Source: an uncultured Clostridia bacterium (lineage in GTDB: Bacteria; Bacillota; Clostridia; TANB77; CAG-508). From it: DNA of 60,679 bases. The DNA lies in NCBI GenBank assembly GCA_949948835.1, contig CATLHF010000011.1:1-60679 (forward strand). Direction: 5' to 3'. How positions within the stretch are numbered: position 1 is the stretch's first letter; every line of letters starts with the position of its first letter. Positions 1 through 8,316 of the stretch are shown in pieces. The notes under the pieces are model-generated. The model made no database searches. It worked only from the letters and a program-made list of their open reading frames with translations, and had not been told where the DNA came from. Both the position numbers and the translations under genes were made by a program.

Positions 1-759
1 CTTTTCATCTATCTTCCAATAAGTCTTTTTCTTACTATCTCCATTGTAATCTATGTATCCTTTTTTTCTATATATTTCAGTAACACCTCCAAAGTATCTT
101 CTTTCCATATTTATATTTAGCTCTTTTTCTTCCTTGTCTATTTTTACGGTATATTTTTTTCTATTTTTGATTTTTTCAAATATTTCATATGGTATTGGTA
201 ATATTCTTGCTCTAATATCATTTTTACTTACTAGTCGTAATAACATATCTTGTTTTGCATTACTGTTTTTGTTTTCTTTGGAAGTAATAGATGATTTTAC
301 TTTTTCTTTTGAAATTACAGGATTCCAATCAAAAATTATATCTTTTTCAGGATGTTCGATATAGTATTTTAATATATCTTTTCCACTGATTAATATTATC
401 TTTCTATATTGATCATTTTCAGCCTCTTCAAATCCTGATTTTGAAAAATCACTTGTTGTAATAAATATTCTTTTTTCGTGGGCAAGTGTTCCTTTGAACT
501 CTCTAATTTCTTTTACAGGTACAGTTCCTTTATATCTCTTTGCTTGAACAATATATTTTTCTGCATTTACATCTAAATCTAGAATAGCACTTTTATAACA
601 AACTAAATCAATTCCGTTGTCTGCACTTCTTTTAGTAACAGTTATATCTGTAAATCCTAGATCTTCTAAAAATTTTTTTAAAAATTCTTCAAATTCGTAA
701 CCTGTATCAAAACAACAATAAAAATCATTTACCATTTTTTCATTTATTTCTATATTCAT
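1..759 (-). CDS. Mrr-like restriction endonuclease, 3' end cut by window edge
   Basis: The frame is open from an ATG at 759 to the window edge (253 codons), so the C-terminus is missing. Residues 20-130 look like an Mrr-type PD-(D/E)xK nuclease: a helix rich in F and E, then NGIDLV with Asp51, then VQAKRYKG with the Q-x-K pair at 72-74, then a strand IFITTSDFS. Such domains cut DNA, often in a modification-dependent or site-specific way. The region after about residue 150 is Lys-rich and unassigned. The ATG overlaps the TGA of the upstream methylase (ATGA), which implies translational coupling and a role as the nuclease of the same restriction-modification operon. DpnII-type systems normally use an unrelated nuclease here. 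The role as operon nuclease is inferred from context. Confidence 0.75.
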   Translation of the reverse strand, partial: MNIEINEKMVNDFYCCFDTGYEFEEFLKKFLEDLGFTDITVTKRSADNGIDLVCYKSAILDLDVNAEKYIVQAKRYKGTVPVKEIREFKGTLAHEKRIFITTSDFSKSGFEEAENDQYRKIILISGKDILKYYIEHPEKDIIFDWNPVISKEKVKSSITSKENKNSNAKQDMLLRLVSKNDIRARILPIPYEIFEKIKNRKKYTVKIDKEEKELNINMERRYFGGVTEIYRKKGYIDYNGDSKKKTYWKIDEK

Positions 760-1533
760 TGTTCAAAATATCTCCTTTTGGATAAATCTAAATATTCTTT
801 TGAATTATCTATTCCTATATAGGCTCTGTTTAATCTATTTGCAGAAATACCTGTTGTACTACTTCCACAAAACGGATCCAAAATTATATCATTTTCCTTA
901 GTAGATGCTAATATTATTTTATCTAATATTTCTAATGGTTTTTGTGTCGGATGTTTACCACATTTCTTTTCAGATGGTTTTGTTAAACTTGTTGTCCAGA
1001 CATCTTTCATTTGCTTCCCATGATTCATCTCTTTCATTAATTCATAATTAAATTTGTATTTACATCTTTTAATGTCCTTTCTTGCCCATAAAATTGTCTC
1101 TGTTGAATGCGTGAATGTTTTACAAGCTAAGTTTGGCGGTGGATTTGTTTTTTGCCATGTTATATTGTTCATTATTTTAAATCCCTCTTCCTCTAATGCT
1201 ACTCCTATAGAATATATATTGTGAAGTGTTCCACTTATCCATATAGTTCCATCATCTTTTAAGATTCTATAACATTCTTTTATCCATTTTTTATTAAATT
1301 TATGTTTATATTTTAATGATTCATACTTATCCCATTTTCCTTTATTTACTGTTACCATTTTTCCACCGACTACATGTTATACCATTGTTTGATAAAAAAT
1401 ATGGTGGATCTGCTACTATAGTGTTTATGGTTTTATCCTCAAATTTTTTTAAAACTCGGAATGTATCACCCTTTATTAATTTAAATTTTTCATCATCAAA
1501 ATAATATTTCCCTGTATACATTCTGTTTTTCAC
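756..1533 (-). CDS. DpnA-like adenine-specific DNA methyltransferase, read through a +1 shift at CGG
   Basis: Two overlapping frames join into one 258-residue protein resembling DpnA, the second methylase of DpnII-type GATC systems. The first frame encodes residues 1-55 and holds the catalytic ADPPYFLSNNGITCS block (DPPY 42-45). The second carries the rest, including WISGTLHNIYS, ITWQKTNPPPN, FTHSTETILWARK and the AdoMet-binding DPFCGSSTTG. The junction is AGT-CGG-TGG. Dropping one C gives S-G-G-K-M-V, the expected continuation, and the zero frame stops 8 codons later. The start is GTG at 1533, 5 bases after the D12 methylase stop; ATG five codons in is an alternative. Family assignment is strong and GATC specificity is inferred. 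Confidence 0.85.
1366..1368 (-). other. Putative +1 recoding site, methylase (AGT CGG TGG)
   Basis: This is the in-frame CGG triplet at which the DpnA-like reading frame changes by +1. Skipping C1368 reads GGT as Gly56. Codon before: AGT. Zero-frame stop: 8 codons downstream. Confidence 0.8.
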
Positions 1534-1538
1534 GACCT

Positions 1539-2441
1539 TTATCTATTATAGTTAGTTACCACTATCTCTGATATTTCTCCCCTTTTTTCTGAATTTGCAT
1601 TTATCATCCTACTTGCATATATTTCATCTATATTAAATCCTTGGTATATATTTTCAAAAAATGTATCTTCTTTATCGGTGTTTTTAGGATTTGAATTACT
1701 TAACATTAATTTTGCATTTTGTTCATCTAACTTTTTGTAGAATACTGCTAATTCTTTTTGATTATTATCATTAAAATTCTCTTTTGTGTATGATGTAAAT
1801 GCTGATGTTTGGCTTAATGGTCTATATGGTGGGTCAAAATATACAAAAGTATTTTTGGTTACATATTTCATACTTTTGGTATAGTCTCCATATTGAAATT
1901 CCACATTTTGTATTAATCTTGATAAATTCCTCAGATTGTTTTCATCACATATCATAGGATTTTTATAACTTCCTATTGGAACATTAAATTTTCCTTCTTT
2001 ATTGACTCTATATAATCCATTAAAACACGTTCGATTTAAGTATATAAATTGCACTGCCCTTTGAATATTCTGTTCATTTTCTATTAATGTGTAATTATTA
2101 TATTCTTCTCGTTTATGATAAAAATAATTTTTTCTTTCTTCTTGTTCTAATCCCAAATATTCTAATTCAATTTGTTTTAAATTTGTTATCAATTCTTCTA
2201 CATTATTTTTTATAATATTATATGAATTAATTAGATCTATATTAATGTCAAACGCATATGCTTGCTGTACATCATATTTTTGTAGTATATCTATTAAAAC
2301 TGCCCCTCCACCAATAAATGGTTCTATATATCTTTCTATTGTTCCATTTTTTAATTCATATGGATAAAAATTGTTTAGTTGTGATATTAAATTTCCTTTT
2401 CCTCCAGCCCACTTCACAAATGGTCGTATTTTCTCTGACAT
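1539..2441 (-). CDS. D12-class (Dam/DpnM-like) DNA adenine methyltransferase
   Basis: This 300-residue protein is of normal length for the alpha-class N6-adenine methyltransferases. The AdoMet motif FVKWAGGKGN is at residues 8-17, the Dam-type NRTCFNGLYR block is near 136-145 and the catalytic DPPY is at 203-206. It would methylate double-stranded DNA and protect it from the operon's nuclease. GATC is the likely target because the close relatives Dam and DpnM recognise it, but the sequence does not prove this. It is the first gene of the three-gene operon, with the second methylase 5 bases downstream. No frameshift or in-frame CGG codon is present. Confidence 0.9.
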   Translation of the reverse strand: MSEKIRPFVKWAGGKGNLISQLNNFYPYELKNGTIERYIEPFIGGGAVLIDILQKYDVQQAYAFDINIDLINSYNIIKNNVEELITNLKQIELEYLGLEQEERKNYFYHKREEYNNYTLIENEQNIQRAVQFIYLNRTCFNGLYRVNKEGKFNVPIGSYKNPMICDENNLRNLSRLIQNVEFQYGDYTKSMKYVTKNTFVYFDPPYRPLSQTSAFTSYTKENFNDNNQKELAVFYKKLDEQNAKLMLSNSNPKNTDKEDTFFENIYQGFNIDEIYASRMINANSEKRGEISEIVVTNYNR

Positions 2442-2490
2442 TTTACTACCTCTTTAGCTCATTTTTTCTAATTTTATATTTCAATACTTG

Positions 2491-2811
2491 CTATTTTAAT
2501 TTATTATATTTTGTGCTTACTCCTTTTGCTTTTTCTATTGGATATTTTTGCTTTGTTTTTTCTAGTTTCTTTAATATGATTTCTTCTGGATTAAGTCCTA
2601 ATTTCATCGCCATTTGTATACAATAGGTAAATACATCTGCTAATTCTTCACATACATCTTCTTTATTGTAGTTTTCACTATCCCATTGAAAACATTCCAA
2701 CAATTCTGCAGCTTCTATTGATATGGATTTAGCAAGATTCTCTGGTGTGTGAAACTTACCCCAATCTCTTTCTTCATTAAATCGTTTGATTGCTTGAATT
2801 ACCTTATCCAT
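2491..2811 (-). CDS. MazG-like nucleotide pyrophosphohydrolase
   Basis: This short all-alpha NTP pyrophosphohydrolase of the MazG/dCTPase type has the metal-binding pair EAAELLE and EELADVFTY. Such enzymes hydrolyse non-canonical or excess dNTPs to the monophosphate and pyrophosphate. I place the start at the second ATG (2811), which has a GGAG 7 bases upstream. An in-frame ATG at 2823 is the alternative and would give 110 residues. It lies just after the Spx/ArsC-like gene on the same strand and just before the methylase operon. The exact substrate cannot be read from the sequence. Confidence 0.85.
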   Translation of the reverse strand: MDKVIQAIKRFNEERDWGKFHTPENLAKSISIEAAELLECFQWDSENYNKEDVCEELADVFTYCIQMAMKLGLNPEEIILKKLEKTKQKYPIEKAKGVSTKYNKLK

Positions 2812-2830
2812 ACTCTTCTCCATTTCTCTT

Positions 2831-3184
2831 CTATCTTAACTCTTTCCATGCTTCTTCTTTAAACCCTATTAATATTACTTTATCCGATACAAACACTGGT
2901 CTTTTTATTAGCATTCCATCACTTGCTAGTAACTCTATTTTTTCCTCATCTGTCATGCTTGCTAGTTTATCTTTTAAATTTAACTCCTTATACTTTAGCC
3001 CGCTAGTATTAAACCATTTCTTGATATCTTGTCTACTTTGTTTGATCCATTCTGTCAATTCTTCTACTGCTGGTGTTTGTGTTACAATGTTTCTATCTAC
3101 AAATTCAATATCATTTTCCTCCAACCATTTCTTTGCTTTTTTACAAGTTGAACATTTTGGATATTCGATAAACATATTTTTCAT
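2831..3184 (-). CDS. ArsC/Spx-family thioredoxin-fold protein
   Basis: This 117-residue protein of the arsenate-reductase-like family opens with IEYPKCSTCKKAKKWLEE, a CxxC thioredoxin-fold active site. It ends with the conserved block GMLIKRPVFVSDKVILIGFKEE. Family members are either redox proteins of unknown substrate (YusI/YffB type) or Spx regulators that bind RNA polymerase. The RPV(F/L) loop and the length fit the YusI/ArsC-like branch better than Spx. The start could also be the ATG three codons in. It is followed 20 bases later by the mazG-like gene. Confidence 0.8.
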   Translation of the reverse strand: MKNMFIEYPKCSTCKKAKKWLEENDIEFVDRNIVTQTPAVEELTEWIKQSRQDIKKWFNTSGLKYKELNLKDKLASMTDEEKIELLASDGMLIKRPVFVSDKVILIGFKEEAWKELR

Positions 3185-3208
3185 TATACTTATTTCCTCT
3201 TTTCTAAT

Positions 3209-3943
3209 CTAATATCTCTTAAACACAAGCTCATTCATTTCGATTTGGTAGTTGGTAGTTCCTTCTTGTGTTAGGTTTCCTTTTGGAATTTCTAGTGTTA
3301 CTCTTGTTTTGTAGTTTTTGTCTGATTTTAGTTCGATGGATAGGTCGAAGGATACTTTGCAGTTTAGTTCTTCGTCTGTAATTCCTGCTTTTTTAAGTAG
3401 TGTTCCATCGTGTCTTATTTCTTCGTCTTCGTTTGATGTGTATTGTCCTAGGTTTTGGTTTACGATTCTTAGGAAGACAAGTCCTCCTTGGTTTGAGATT
3501 TGTAGGTTTCTTATGTCGGTTTTTTCTTCGTTTCCAATATATTCTAGTGTGTCTGTTATTTGATATTGTTCTTCGTTATGATATACACCATTTTCTACAC
3601 TTTGTGGATTATATAAGACGATTTCTCCTTTTTTAGGTGCTTTGTCTATTTCAAAATCACTGAAGATGATTTTATCGATGATTTCTCGTGTTCCATCGTT
3701 TTTGTTTTTTTGAATGTCGATATAGATATCATTATTTTGGACTAAATTTAAGTCCCATTTACTTTGTGCATTTTCTTTTTGTGTTCCTGAGGCATTACTA
3801 ATAACCATAATTTTGGATACTTGAAATGGAATGCTAGATTCCCCTTCTACACTGTATTTTACAATAATACTAATAACCGCAATAGTAATGATTGCGATAA
3901 TAACGATAACAATGTTTTTTCTTAAAAATTTTGATCGTTCCAT
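3209..3943 (-). CDS. Membrane-anchored extracellular protein of unknown function
   Basis: I do not recognise this 244-residue protein. A single hydrophobic segment lies at residues 9-30 after a Lys/Arg-rich N-terminus (MERSKFLRKN), so it is anchored in the membrane with most of the chain outside. The remainder is hydrophilic and beta-prone. The start is the ATG at 3943 with GGAG 8 bases upstream. A longer frame runs into tRNA-Ser and is not credible. The 3' half uses many TCG and GAT codons but composition is otherwise ordinary. Confidence 0.6.
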   Translation of the reverse strand: MERSKFLRKNIVIVIIAIITIAVISIIVKYSVEGESSIPFQVSKIMVISNASGTQKENAQSKWDLNLVQNNDIYIDIQKNKNDGTREIIDKIIFSDFEIDKAPKKGEIVLYNPQSVENGVYHNEEQYQITDTLEYIGNEEKTDIRNLQISNQGGLVFLRIVNQNLGQYTSNEDEEIRHDGTLLKKAGITDEELNCKVSFDLSIELKSDKNYKTRVTLEIPKGNLTQEGTTNYQIEMNELVFKRY

Positions 3944-3966
3944 TTCGTTCTCCTTTTTTAATATTG

Positions 3967-4057
3967 TGGCGGAGAGAGTGGGATTTGAACCCACGGTAGG
4001 GTATCACCCTACATATGTTTTCGAGACATACACCTTAAACCACTCAGACATCTCTCC
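3967..4057 (-). tRNA. tRNA-Ser(CGA)
   Basis: The acceptor GGAGAGA pairs with TCTCTCC, followed by G and an encoded CCA. The anticodon loop is CTCGAAA, giving CGA, which reads UCG. The long variable arm (TGTAGGGTGATACCCTACC) is typical of serine tRNAs, and the T loop is TTCAAAT. Confidence 0.93.
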
Positions 4058-4105
4058 ATATCTATATAAACACGCTCTATCTTGCATAGTAGAGCTATTT
4101 TCTTA

Positions 4106-4570
4106 CTACTTTTTCTTACTTTTTCGTAGTTCTTTAAAGAATTGTTTTAATAAGGCTTCGCAGTCTTGTTGTAAGATTCCAGTTTCGATTTCTACTCTAT
4201 GATTGAATGTATAGTCTTCTAATAGATTAAATACCGAACCACATGCTCCTGTTTTTTCGTCCATTGTGCCTATGTACACCTTCTTTATTCTTGCATTGAT
4301 TAAGGCCCCTGCACACATAGAACATGGCTCTAATGTTACATACATTTCGCAATCAGTCAATCTCCAGCTTTCTAGCTTTTTGCTTGCTTTGCTGATGGCT
4401 AATATTTCTGCATGTTTTGTGGTATCTTTTTTTCCTTCTTTTACATTATGCGCTCTTGCAATTACTTTTCCATCTTTTACAATAACGGCCCCTACTGGTA
4501 CTTCTAATTCTTCATATGCTTTTAATGCTTCTTTTAATGCTTCTTTCATAAATTTTTCTTGTATATTCAT
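4106..4570 (-). CDS. tadA: tRNA adenosine(34) deaminase TadA
   Basis: TadA converts A34 to inosine in tRNA-Arg(ACG), which lets that tRNA read CGU, CGC and CGA but not CGG. The 154-residue length is typical. Zinc ligands and the catalytic Glu are in place: His53-Ala-Glu55 and Pro82-Cys83-x-x-Cys86, followed by AGALINARIKKVYIGT. The gene lies between tRNA-Ser and tRNA-Arg(CCT). Its substrate, tRNA-Arg(ACG), is encoded at 16091-16167. This matters here because inosine cannot decode CGG, the codon at the frameshift sites. Confidence 0.95.
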   Translation of the reverse strand: MNIQEKFMKEALKEALKAYEELEVPVGAVIVKDGKVIARAHNVKEGKKDTTKHAEILAISKASKKLESWRLTDCEMYVTLEPCSMCAGALINARIKKVYIGTMDEKTGACGSVFNLLEDYTFNHRVEIETGILQQDCEALLKQFFKELRKSKKK

Positions 4571-4603
4571 CTACTTTTCACTCTTCACTTTACTCTCTTC
4601 ACT

Positions 4604-4619
4604 CTCGCCGTAAGGCAAG
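4604..4619 (-). repeat. tRNA trailer hairpin, copy 1
   Basis: CTTGCC-TTAC-GGCGAG on the minus strand lies directly after the CCA of tRNA-Arg(CCT). Similar hairpins follow tRNA-Arg(ACG) (16073-16087) and tRNA-Lys (55013-55028). Confidence 0.55.
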
Positions 4620-4621
4620 TT

Positions 4622-4697
<76 letters not shown>

Positions 4698-4801
4698 ATT
4701 TCTTGTTTAGTATATACTATTTTTTTATTTATTTCAATGAATAAACTAGAATTTTTGAAAAATAGCTTGTATAATAATGGATATAGTAAGGAGAGAATTT
4801 T

Positions 4802-5518
4802 ATGCAAAAAATATTAAGTCATTTAAGAAAAGCAATTGAAGATTATCATATGATTGAAGAAGGAGATAAAATAGCAGTTGGTTTATCTGGTGGAAAAGAT
4901 TCGATTACTCTACTTTCTGCATTAAAAGCATTACAACGTTTTTATCCAAAAAAGTTTGACTTGATTGCTATTAGTGTAGACCCAGGATTTGAATTTTTTA
5001 ATCGTGAATTTCTAAAAGAAGTTTGTGATAAGCTTGAGGTTCCTCTTTTTTGTGAAGAAAGCCATATCAAAGAGATTGTATTTGATATTCGAAAAGAAAA
5101 AAATCCTTGTTCCTTATGTGCAAATCTTCGCCGTGGTATTTTAAATACAACTGCTATTCGCGAGGGATGTAATAAAATTGCACTTGGTCATAATGAAGAT
5201 GATGTATTAGAAACATTTTTATTAAACTTATTTTATACAGGAAGTATTTCTACATTTGCACCAGTTAGCTATATGGACCGTTCCCAGATGACACTCATTC
5301 GTCCACTAATTTATACACCTGAAAAAGAAATTAGAAGATTTGTAAAGAAAAATAATATTACTGTTATGCCAAAGGCTTGTCCTATGGATGGCGTTTCTAA
5401 ACGAGAAGATATGAAAAAAATGATACAAGATTTACAAATTGATATTCCTCATGTTCGTGCTAATTTGTATGGAGCAATTGAAAGAAGCAATATAAAAGGA
5501 TGGAAAGCAGACAAATAA
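4802..5518 (+). CDS. ttcA: TtcA-family tRNA 2-thiocytidine synthetase
   Basis: This PP-loop ATPase modifies tRNA by adenylating a base and replacing oxygen with sulfur. The PP-loop SGGKDS is at residues 29-34, the Fe-S/Cys pair Cys103-x-x-Cys106 lies in NPCSLCANLRRG, and ALGHNEDDVLETFLLN is the TtcA/TilS-type signature. A third cysteine lies in MPKACPMDG. The length of 238 residues is somewhat short but matches Clostridia members of the group. The ATG follows AAGGAGAGAATTTT. The gene ends in a hairpin terminator overlapping the stop codon. The C32 specificity is by family. Confidence 0.85.
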   Translation: MQKILSHLRKAIEDYHMIEEGDKIAVGLSGGKDSITLLSALKALQRFYPKKFDLIAISVDPGFEFFNREFLKEVCDKLEVPLFCEESHIKEIVFDIRKEKNPCSLCANLRRGILNTTAIREGCNKIALGHNEDDVLETFLLNLFYTGSISTFAPVSYMDRSQMTLIRPLIYTPEKEIRRFVKKNNITVMPKACPMDGVSKREDMKKMIQDLQIDIPHVRANLYGAIERSNIKGWKADK

Positions 5519-5531
5519 TCGTCTGCTTTTT
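5506..5531 (+). terminator. Terminator of ttcA
   Basis: AGCAGAC pairs with GTCTGCT, followed by TTTT; the stem overlaps the ttcA stop codon. Confidence 0.7.
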
Positions 5532-5560
5532 GACTCTTTTATGTAAATATGTTATATAAT
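5530..5560 (+). promoter_or_regulatory. Candidate promoter of the autonomous gene at 5608
   Basis: TTGACT at 5530 and TATAAT at 5555 with a longish 19-base spacer; a TTATAT at 5552 gives 16 bases. It lies 48 bases upstream of the start. Confidence 0.45.
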
Positions 5561-5581
5561 AGTTGTAAACAAATTAATCAT

Positions 5582-5603
5582 CGGCAATATGCCAAAGGAG
5601 GAG
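5582..5603 (+). promoter_or_regulatory. Conserved leader with SD, family copy A
   Basis: CGGC-AA-TATGCC is followed at once by AAAGGAGGAG. The same element, CGGC-GT-TATGCC plus AAAGGAGGAG, precedes the homologous gene at 37764-38111. GGC and GCC can pair in a small hairpin next to the Shine-Dalgarno. Confidence 0.6.
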
Positions 5604-5607
5604 CAAT

Positions 5608-6018
5608 ATGAGTACACTTTACACACACATCTCTCAAATTGGACAAAAAGAGATATTTGTTCTTAACCGGAATTACACTAAAGGACAGTTAAGAGAAAAG
5701 CTTAGCGTCCCTGAGGGGCCGGGAGAAGAAGCTGTTAACAGAGCCTTAACTAAAGGTATTACACTATCAGAACCTTTAACGATTAAGTTTAAGGATGAAG
5801 GCACTATAACTACTCAGCAGTGCGGACGTACATGGTACCTTTACAATCGAGACAGGGCTATTATCAAACCTGATGGTGGCTTTCAGATTATAAGGTATTT
5901 TAACCTCTTCGAAAGAGTATACTATCCGATTGAGGCTAAAATCAGCGAACTAATTGTTAAGCCCTGCCGTGACCGTTACCGGGAATGGAGAAGAAAGAGA
6001 GAAAGACCTATCGGCTAA
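5608..6018 (+). CDS. Small standalone protein, unknown family, atypical codon use
   Basis: This 136-residue protein is of unknown function. It is homologous along most of its length to the product of 37764-38111: shared elements include LYT-I, the LNR-(Y/F)TK-Q core, a central TK-GI block and an I-x-PD motif. The C-terminus is basic and Trp/Arg-rich (YREWRRKRERP). Base composition and codon use differ from the neighbours: higher GC and two in-frame CGG codons (5668-5670, 5980-5982), a codon absent from the recognised conserved-family genes here. It has its own promoter, SD and terminator, so it behaves as an autonomous cassette, possibly acquired. If CGG causes +1 shifting, expression should abort about 9 codons after the first CGG. 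Homologue alignment supports Arg at the first CGG. Confidence 0.65.
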   Translation: MSTLYTHISQIGQKEIFVLNRNYTKGQLREKLSVPEGPGEEAVNRALTKGITLSEPLTIKFKDEGTITTQQCGRTWYLYNRDRAIIKPDGGFQIIRYFNLFERVYYPIEAKISELIVKPCRDRYREWRRKRERPIG

Positions 6019-6034
6019 CGCCGTTAGTGTAAGC

Positions 6035-6077
6035 AAAAGCAGATGAAGAGGACATTCTGTCTACTTCGTCTGCTTTT
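6035..6077 (+). terminator. Terminator of the gene at 5608
   Basis: AAAAGCAGATGAAG pairs with CTTCGTCTGCTTTT (one mismatch), and T-rich sequence follows. Confidence 0.75.
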
Positions 6078-6085
6078 GTTTTGTT

Positions 6086-6457
6086 TTAAAATTCATATCG
6101 TGTTTGTTCATTTCTATCTATTAAGTTATGTGCTTGTATCATTTCTTCTGGTGTATTGATATAAATAATTTTATATTTTCCTGATGTAGTTTTATTTACA
6201 TAGTCATGTTTTACTTCTAAAACATGTATTAATCCCCAATATAACCATTTACCATTTTTATTTTCTACTAAGAAATTCCTTACTGGTGGCATATGATAGT
6301 TTCTAATATTAGGTTTATTTTTAAATTCAAATATTCTATCTTTAAAATCTTCTGCTTTATAAGGATTTATTTTATGTTCTTCATAGTTTAGTTCTTCTGG
6401 AAATCCTTGTTCTTTCGTTATTTGAAGTGTATCATTTAATTCAATCATTGATCCCAT
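6086..6457 (-). CDS. Hypothetical protein, 123 residues
   Basis: I do not recognise this protein. It is soluble, with no membrane segment, and contains a central aromatic block (NGKWLYWGLIHVLEVKHDYV) followed by KYKIIYINTPEEMIQAHNL. The start at 6457 is supported by AGGAGATGCAAT before the ATG. An ATG three codons in is an alternative. It lies 10 bases after the phosphohexomutase on the same strand and probably shares its transcript. No catalytic motif is evident. Confidence 0.6.
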   Translation of the reverse strand: MGSMIELNDTLQITKEQGFPEELNYEEHKINPYKAEDFKDRIFEFKNKPNIRNYHMPPVRNFLVENKNGKWLYWGLIHVLEVKHDYVNKTTSGKYKIIYINTPEEMIQAHNLIDRNEQTRYEF

Positions 6458-6467
6458 ATTGCATCTC

Positions 6468-8192
6468 CTATTTTACAACATCTAATACTGCTTGTTTTAG
6501 GATTTCTAATTCTTGTTCTGCTTCATTTGCAGAGTTTGCTTTTATTCCCATATAGAATTTGATTTTTGGTTCTGTTCCAGATGGACGTGCACAACACCAT
6601 GCATCATTTTCTAATTCATAATATAGTACATTTGAGGTTGGTAAGTCTATTTTTGCTGTTTCGTTTGTTTGTAAATTAATACATTGGCTTGTTTTATAGT
6701 CTTTTGCTTTTAATACTTTGTATGTTCCAAATGTTTTTGGTGCATTTTGTCTTAGGTTTTCCATAATTTGTTTTATTTTTTCTGCTCCATCTGCACCTTC
6801 CATTGTTAGTGAAACAAGACCTTCTTTATAATAACCATATTTTTTGTACATGTTTTCCATTTGGTCTATTAATGTTAATCCTTTTGATTTATAATATGCT
6901 GCTGCTTCACAAAGCATCATAACTGCTGCAATTCCGTCTTTGTCTCTTGCATGAGTTCCCGCTAAGCAACCATAGCTTTCTTCAAATCCAAATAGATACT
7001 CTCTATTTCCTTTTGCTTCAAATTCTCTTATTTTTTCTCCAATAAATTTGAATCCAGTTAATACTTCCATTAATTCAATGTTGTATTCTTTTGCAATGGC
7101 ATCTGCTAAATTAGTTGATACAATTGTTTTTACTAATACTCCATTTTCTGGTATTGCATTTTGTTCTCTTTTTTGGCTTAATAGATACTCTGCAATTAGC
7201 ATTCCAGACATATTTCCAGTAAATGCTTTATATTCTCCTGTAGCACTATCTTTTGCATATACACCAAGTCGATCGGCATCTGGATCAGTTGCAAGCACAA
7301 TATCTGCATCTACTTTTTTTGCAAGTTCTAATGCTAGTTTAAATGCTTTTGCATCTTCTGGGTTCGGATAATCTACGGTTGGAAAATCTCCATTTGGTGC
7401 TTCTTGTTCTGGTACAACATATAGATTTTCAAATCCAAGTTCTGTTAAGATTCTTTTTACTGGTGTTGCGCCTGTTCCATGTAATGGTGTGTATACAATT
7501 TTTAAATCTTTTTGTACTTGTTTGATAATATCTTTATGAATGACTAATTTATTTAGTTCTTCCATATAACGATTATCGATTTCTTCTAATATACTGTTGT
7601 ATAAACCTTGTTTTACTGCCTCTTCTTTATCCATTGTTTTAATACTTGCATAATCGGTAACCATATTAACTTCGTTTATGATTTCTTTATCGGTTGGTGC
7701 TACAATTTGTGCTCCATCCTCCCAATATACTTTATAACCATTATATTTTGGTGGATTGTGGCTTGCTGTAATCATAATTCCTGCTGTACATTTTAATTCT
7801 CTAGTTGCAAAAGATAATTCTGGTACTGGTCTTAATTCACGAAATACATAGGTTTTAATTCCATTCGCATTTAGGATTAATGCAGTTTGTTCACTAAATT
7901 CTTTTGACATATGTCTCGAGTCATAGCTAATTGCAACTCCTTTTTCTTGTACACCTTTTTTAATAATGTAGTTTGCAAGTCCTTGTGTTGCTTTTCCTAC
8001 AGTATATTTATTCATTCGATTAGTTCCAATTCCAATAACTCCTCTTAGTCCACCTGTTCCAAATTCTAGGTCCTTATAGAATCTATCTTTTATTTCTTCT
8101 TCATTTCCTTCTATTTCTAATAATTCCTTTTTGGTTTCTTCATCAAAATTTGGATTATGACACCATTCATTATATTTTTCCTTATAATCCAT
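6468..8192 (-). CDS. pgcA: Phosphoglucomutase/phosphomannomutase
   Basis: An alpha-D-phosphohexomutase of 574 residues, the long form found in Firmicutes (PgcA type). It interconverts hexose 1- and 6-phosphates and so supplies glucose-1-phosphate for UDP-sugar synthesis. The catalytic phosphoserine loop ITASHNPPKYNG has Ser144, the metal loop is DPDADRLG at 303-310, the sugar-binding GFEESYG is present, and the phosphate-binding RPSGTEPKIKFY lies near the C-terminus. It is downstream of the UDP-sugar pyrophosphorylase on the same strand but separated from it by a hairpin terminator. Phosphoglucose versus phosphomannose preference is not decided by sequence. Confidence 0.92.
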   Translation of the reverse strand: MDYKEKYNEWCHNPNFDEETKKELLEIEGNEEEIKDRFYKDLEFGTGGLRGVIGIGTNRMNKYTVGKATQGLANYIIKKGVQEKGVAISYDSRHMSKEFSEQTALILNANGIKTYVFRELRPVPELSFATRELKCTAGIMITASHNPPKYNGYKVYWEDGAQIVAPTDKEIINEVNMVTDYASIKTMDKEEAVKQGLYNSILEEIDNRYMEELNKLVIHKDIIKQVQKDLKIVYTPLHGTGATPVKRILTELGFENLYVVPEQEAPNGDFPTVDYPNPEDAKAFKLALELAKKVDADIVLATDPDADRLGVYAKDSATGEYKAFTGNMSGMLIAEYLLSQKREQNAIPENGVLVKTIVSTNLADAIAKEYNIELMEVLTGFKFIGEKIREFEAKGNREYLFGFEESYGCLAGTHARDKDGIAAVMMLCEAAAYYKSKGLTLIDQMENMYKKYGYYKEGLVSLTMEGADGAEKIKQIMENLRQNAPKTFGTYKVLKAKDYKTSQCINLQTNETAKIDLPTSNVLYYELENDAWCCARPSGTEPKIKFYMGIKANSANEAEQELEILKQAVLDVVK

Positions 8193-8271
8193 TTGGTTTC
8201 CTCCCTTGTATTTTATATTGATAAGCGGACGAGCAATACTCGCCCCTTACTAGCGATATTGTATAATAGAA

Positions 8272-8313
8272 AAGACCGAATGTCAAAGATTATTTAACAT
8301 TTGGTCTTTTTTT
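8272..8313 (-). terminator. Hairpin terminator after UDP-sugar pyrophosphorylase
   Basis: AGACCGAATGT pairs with ACATTTGGTCT (one wobble), with T-runs on both sides, just after the stop at 8317. Confidence 0.7.
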
Positions 8314-8316
8314 ATT

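Noticed and set aside
53..364. Plus-strand ORF of 103 codons at the left edge
   Set aside because: It is the antisense shadow of the Mrr-like gene; low-complexity Phe/Ser translation.
3831..4202. Plus-strand ORF over tRNA-Ser
   Set aside because: It overlaps a tRNA and tadA antisense; not a gene.
7048..7796. Plus-strand ORFs opposite the phosphohexomutase
   Set aside because: Antisense shadows with low-complexity translations and no SD.
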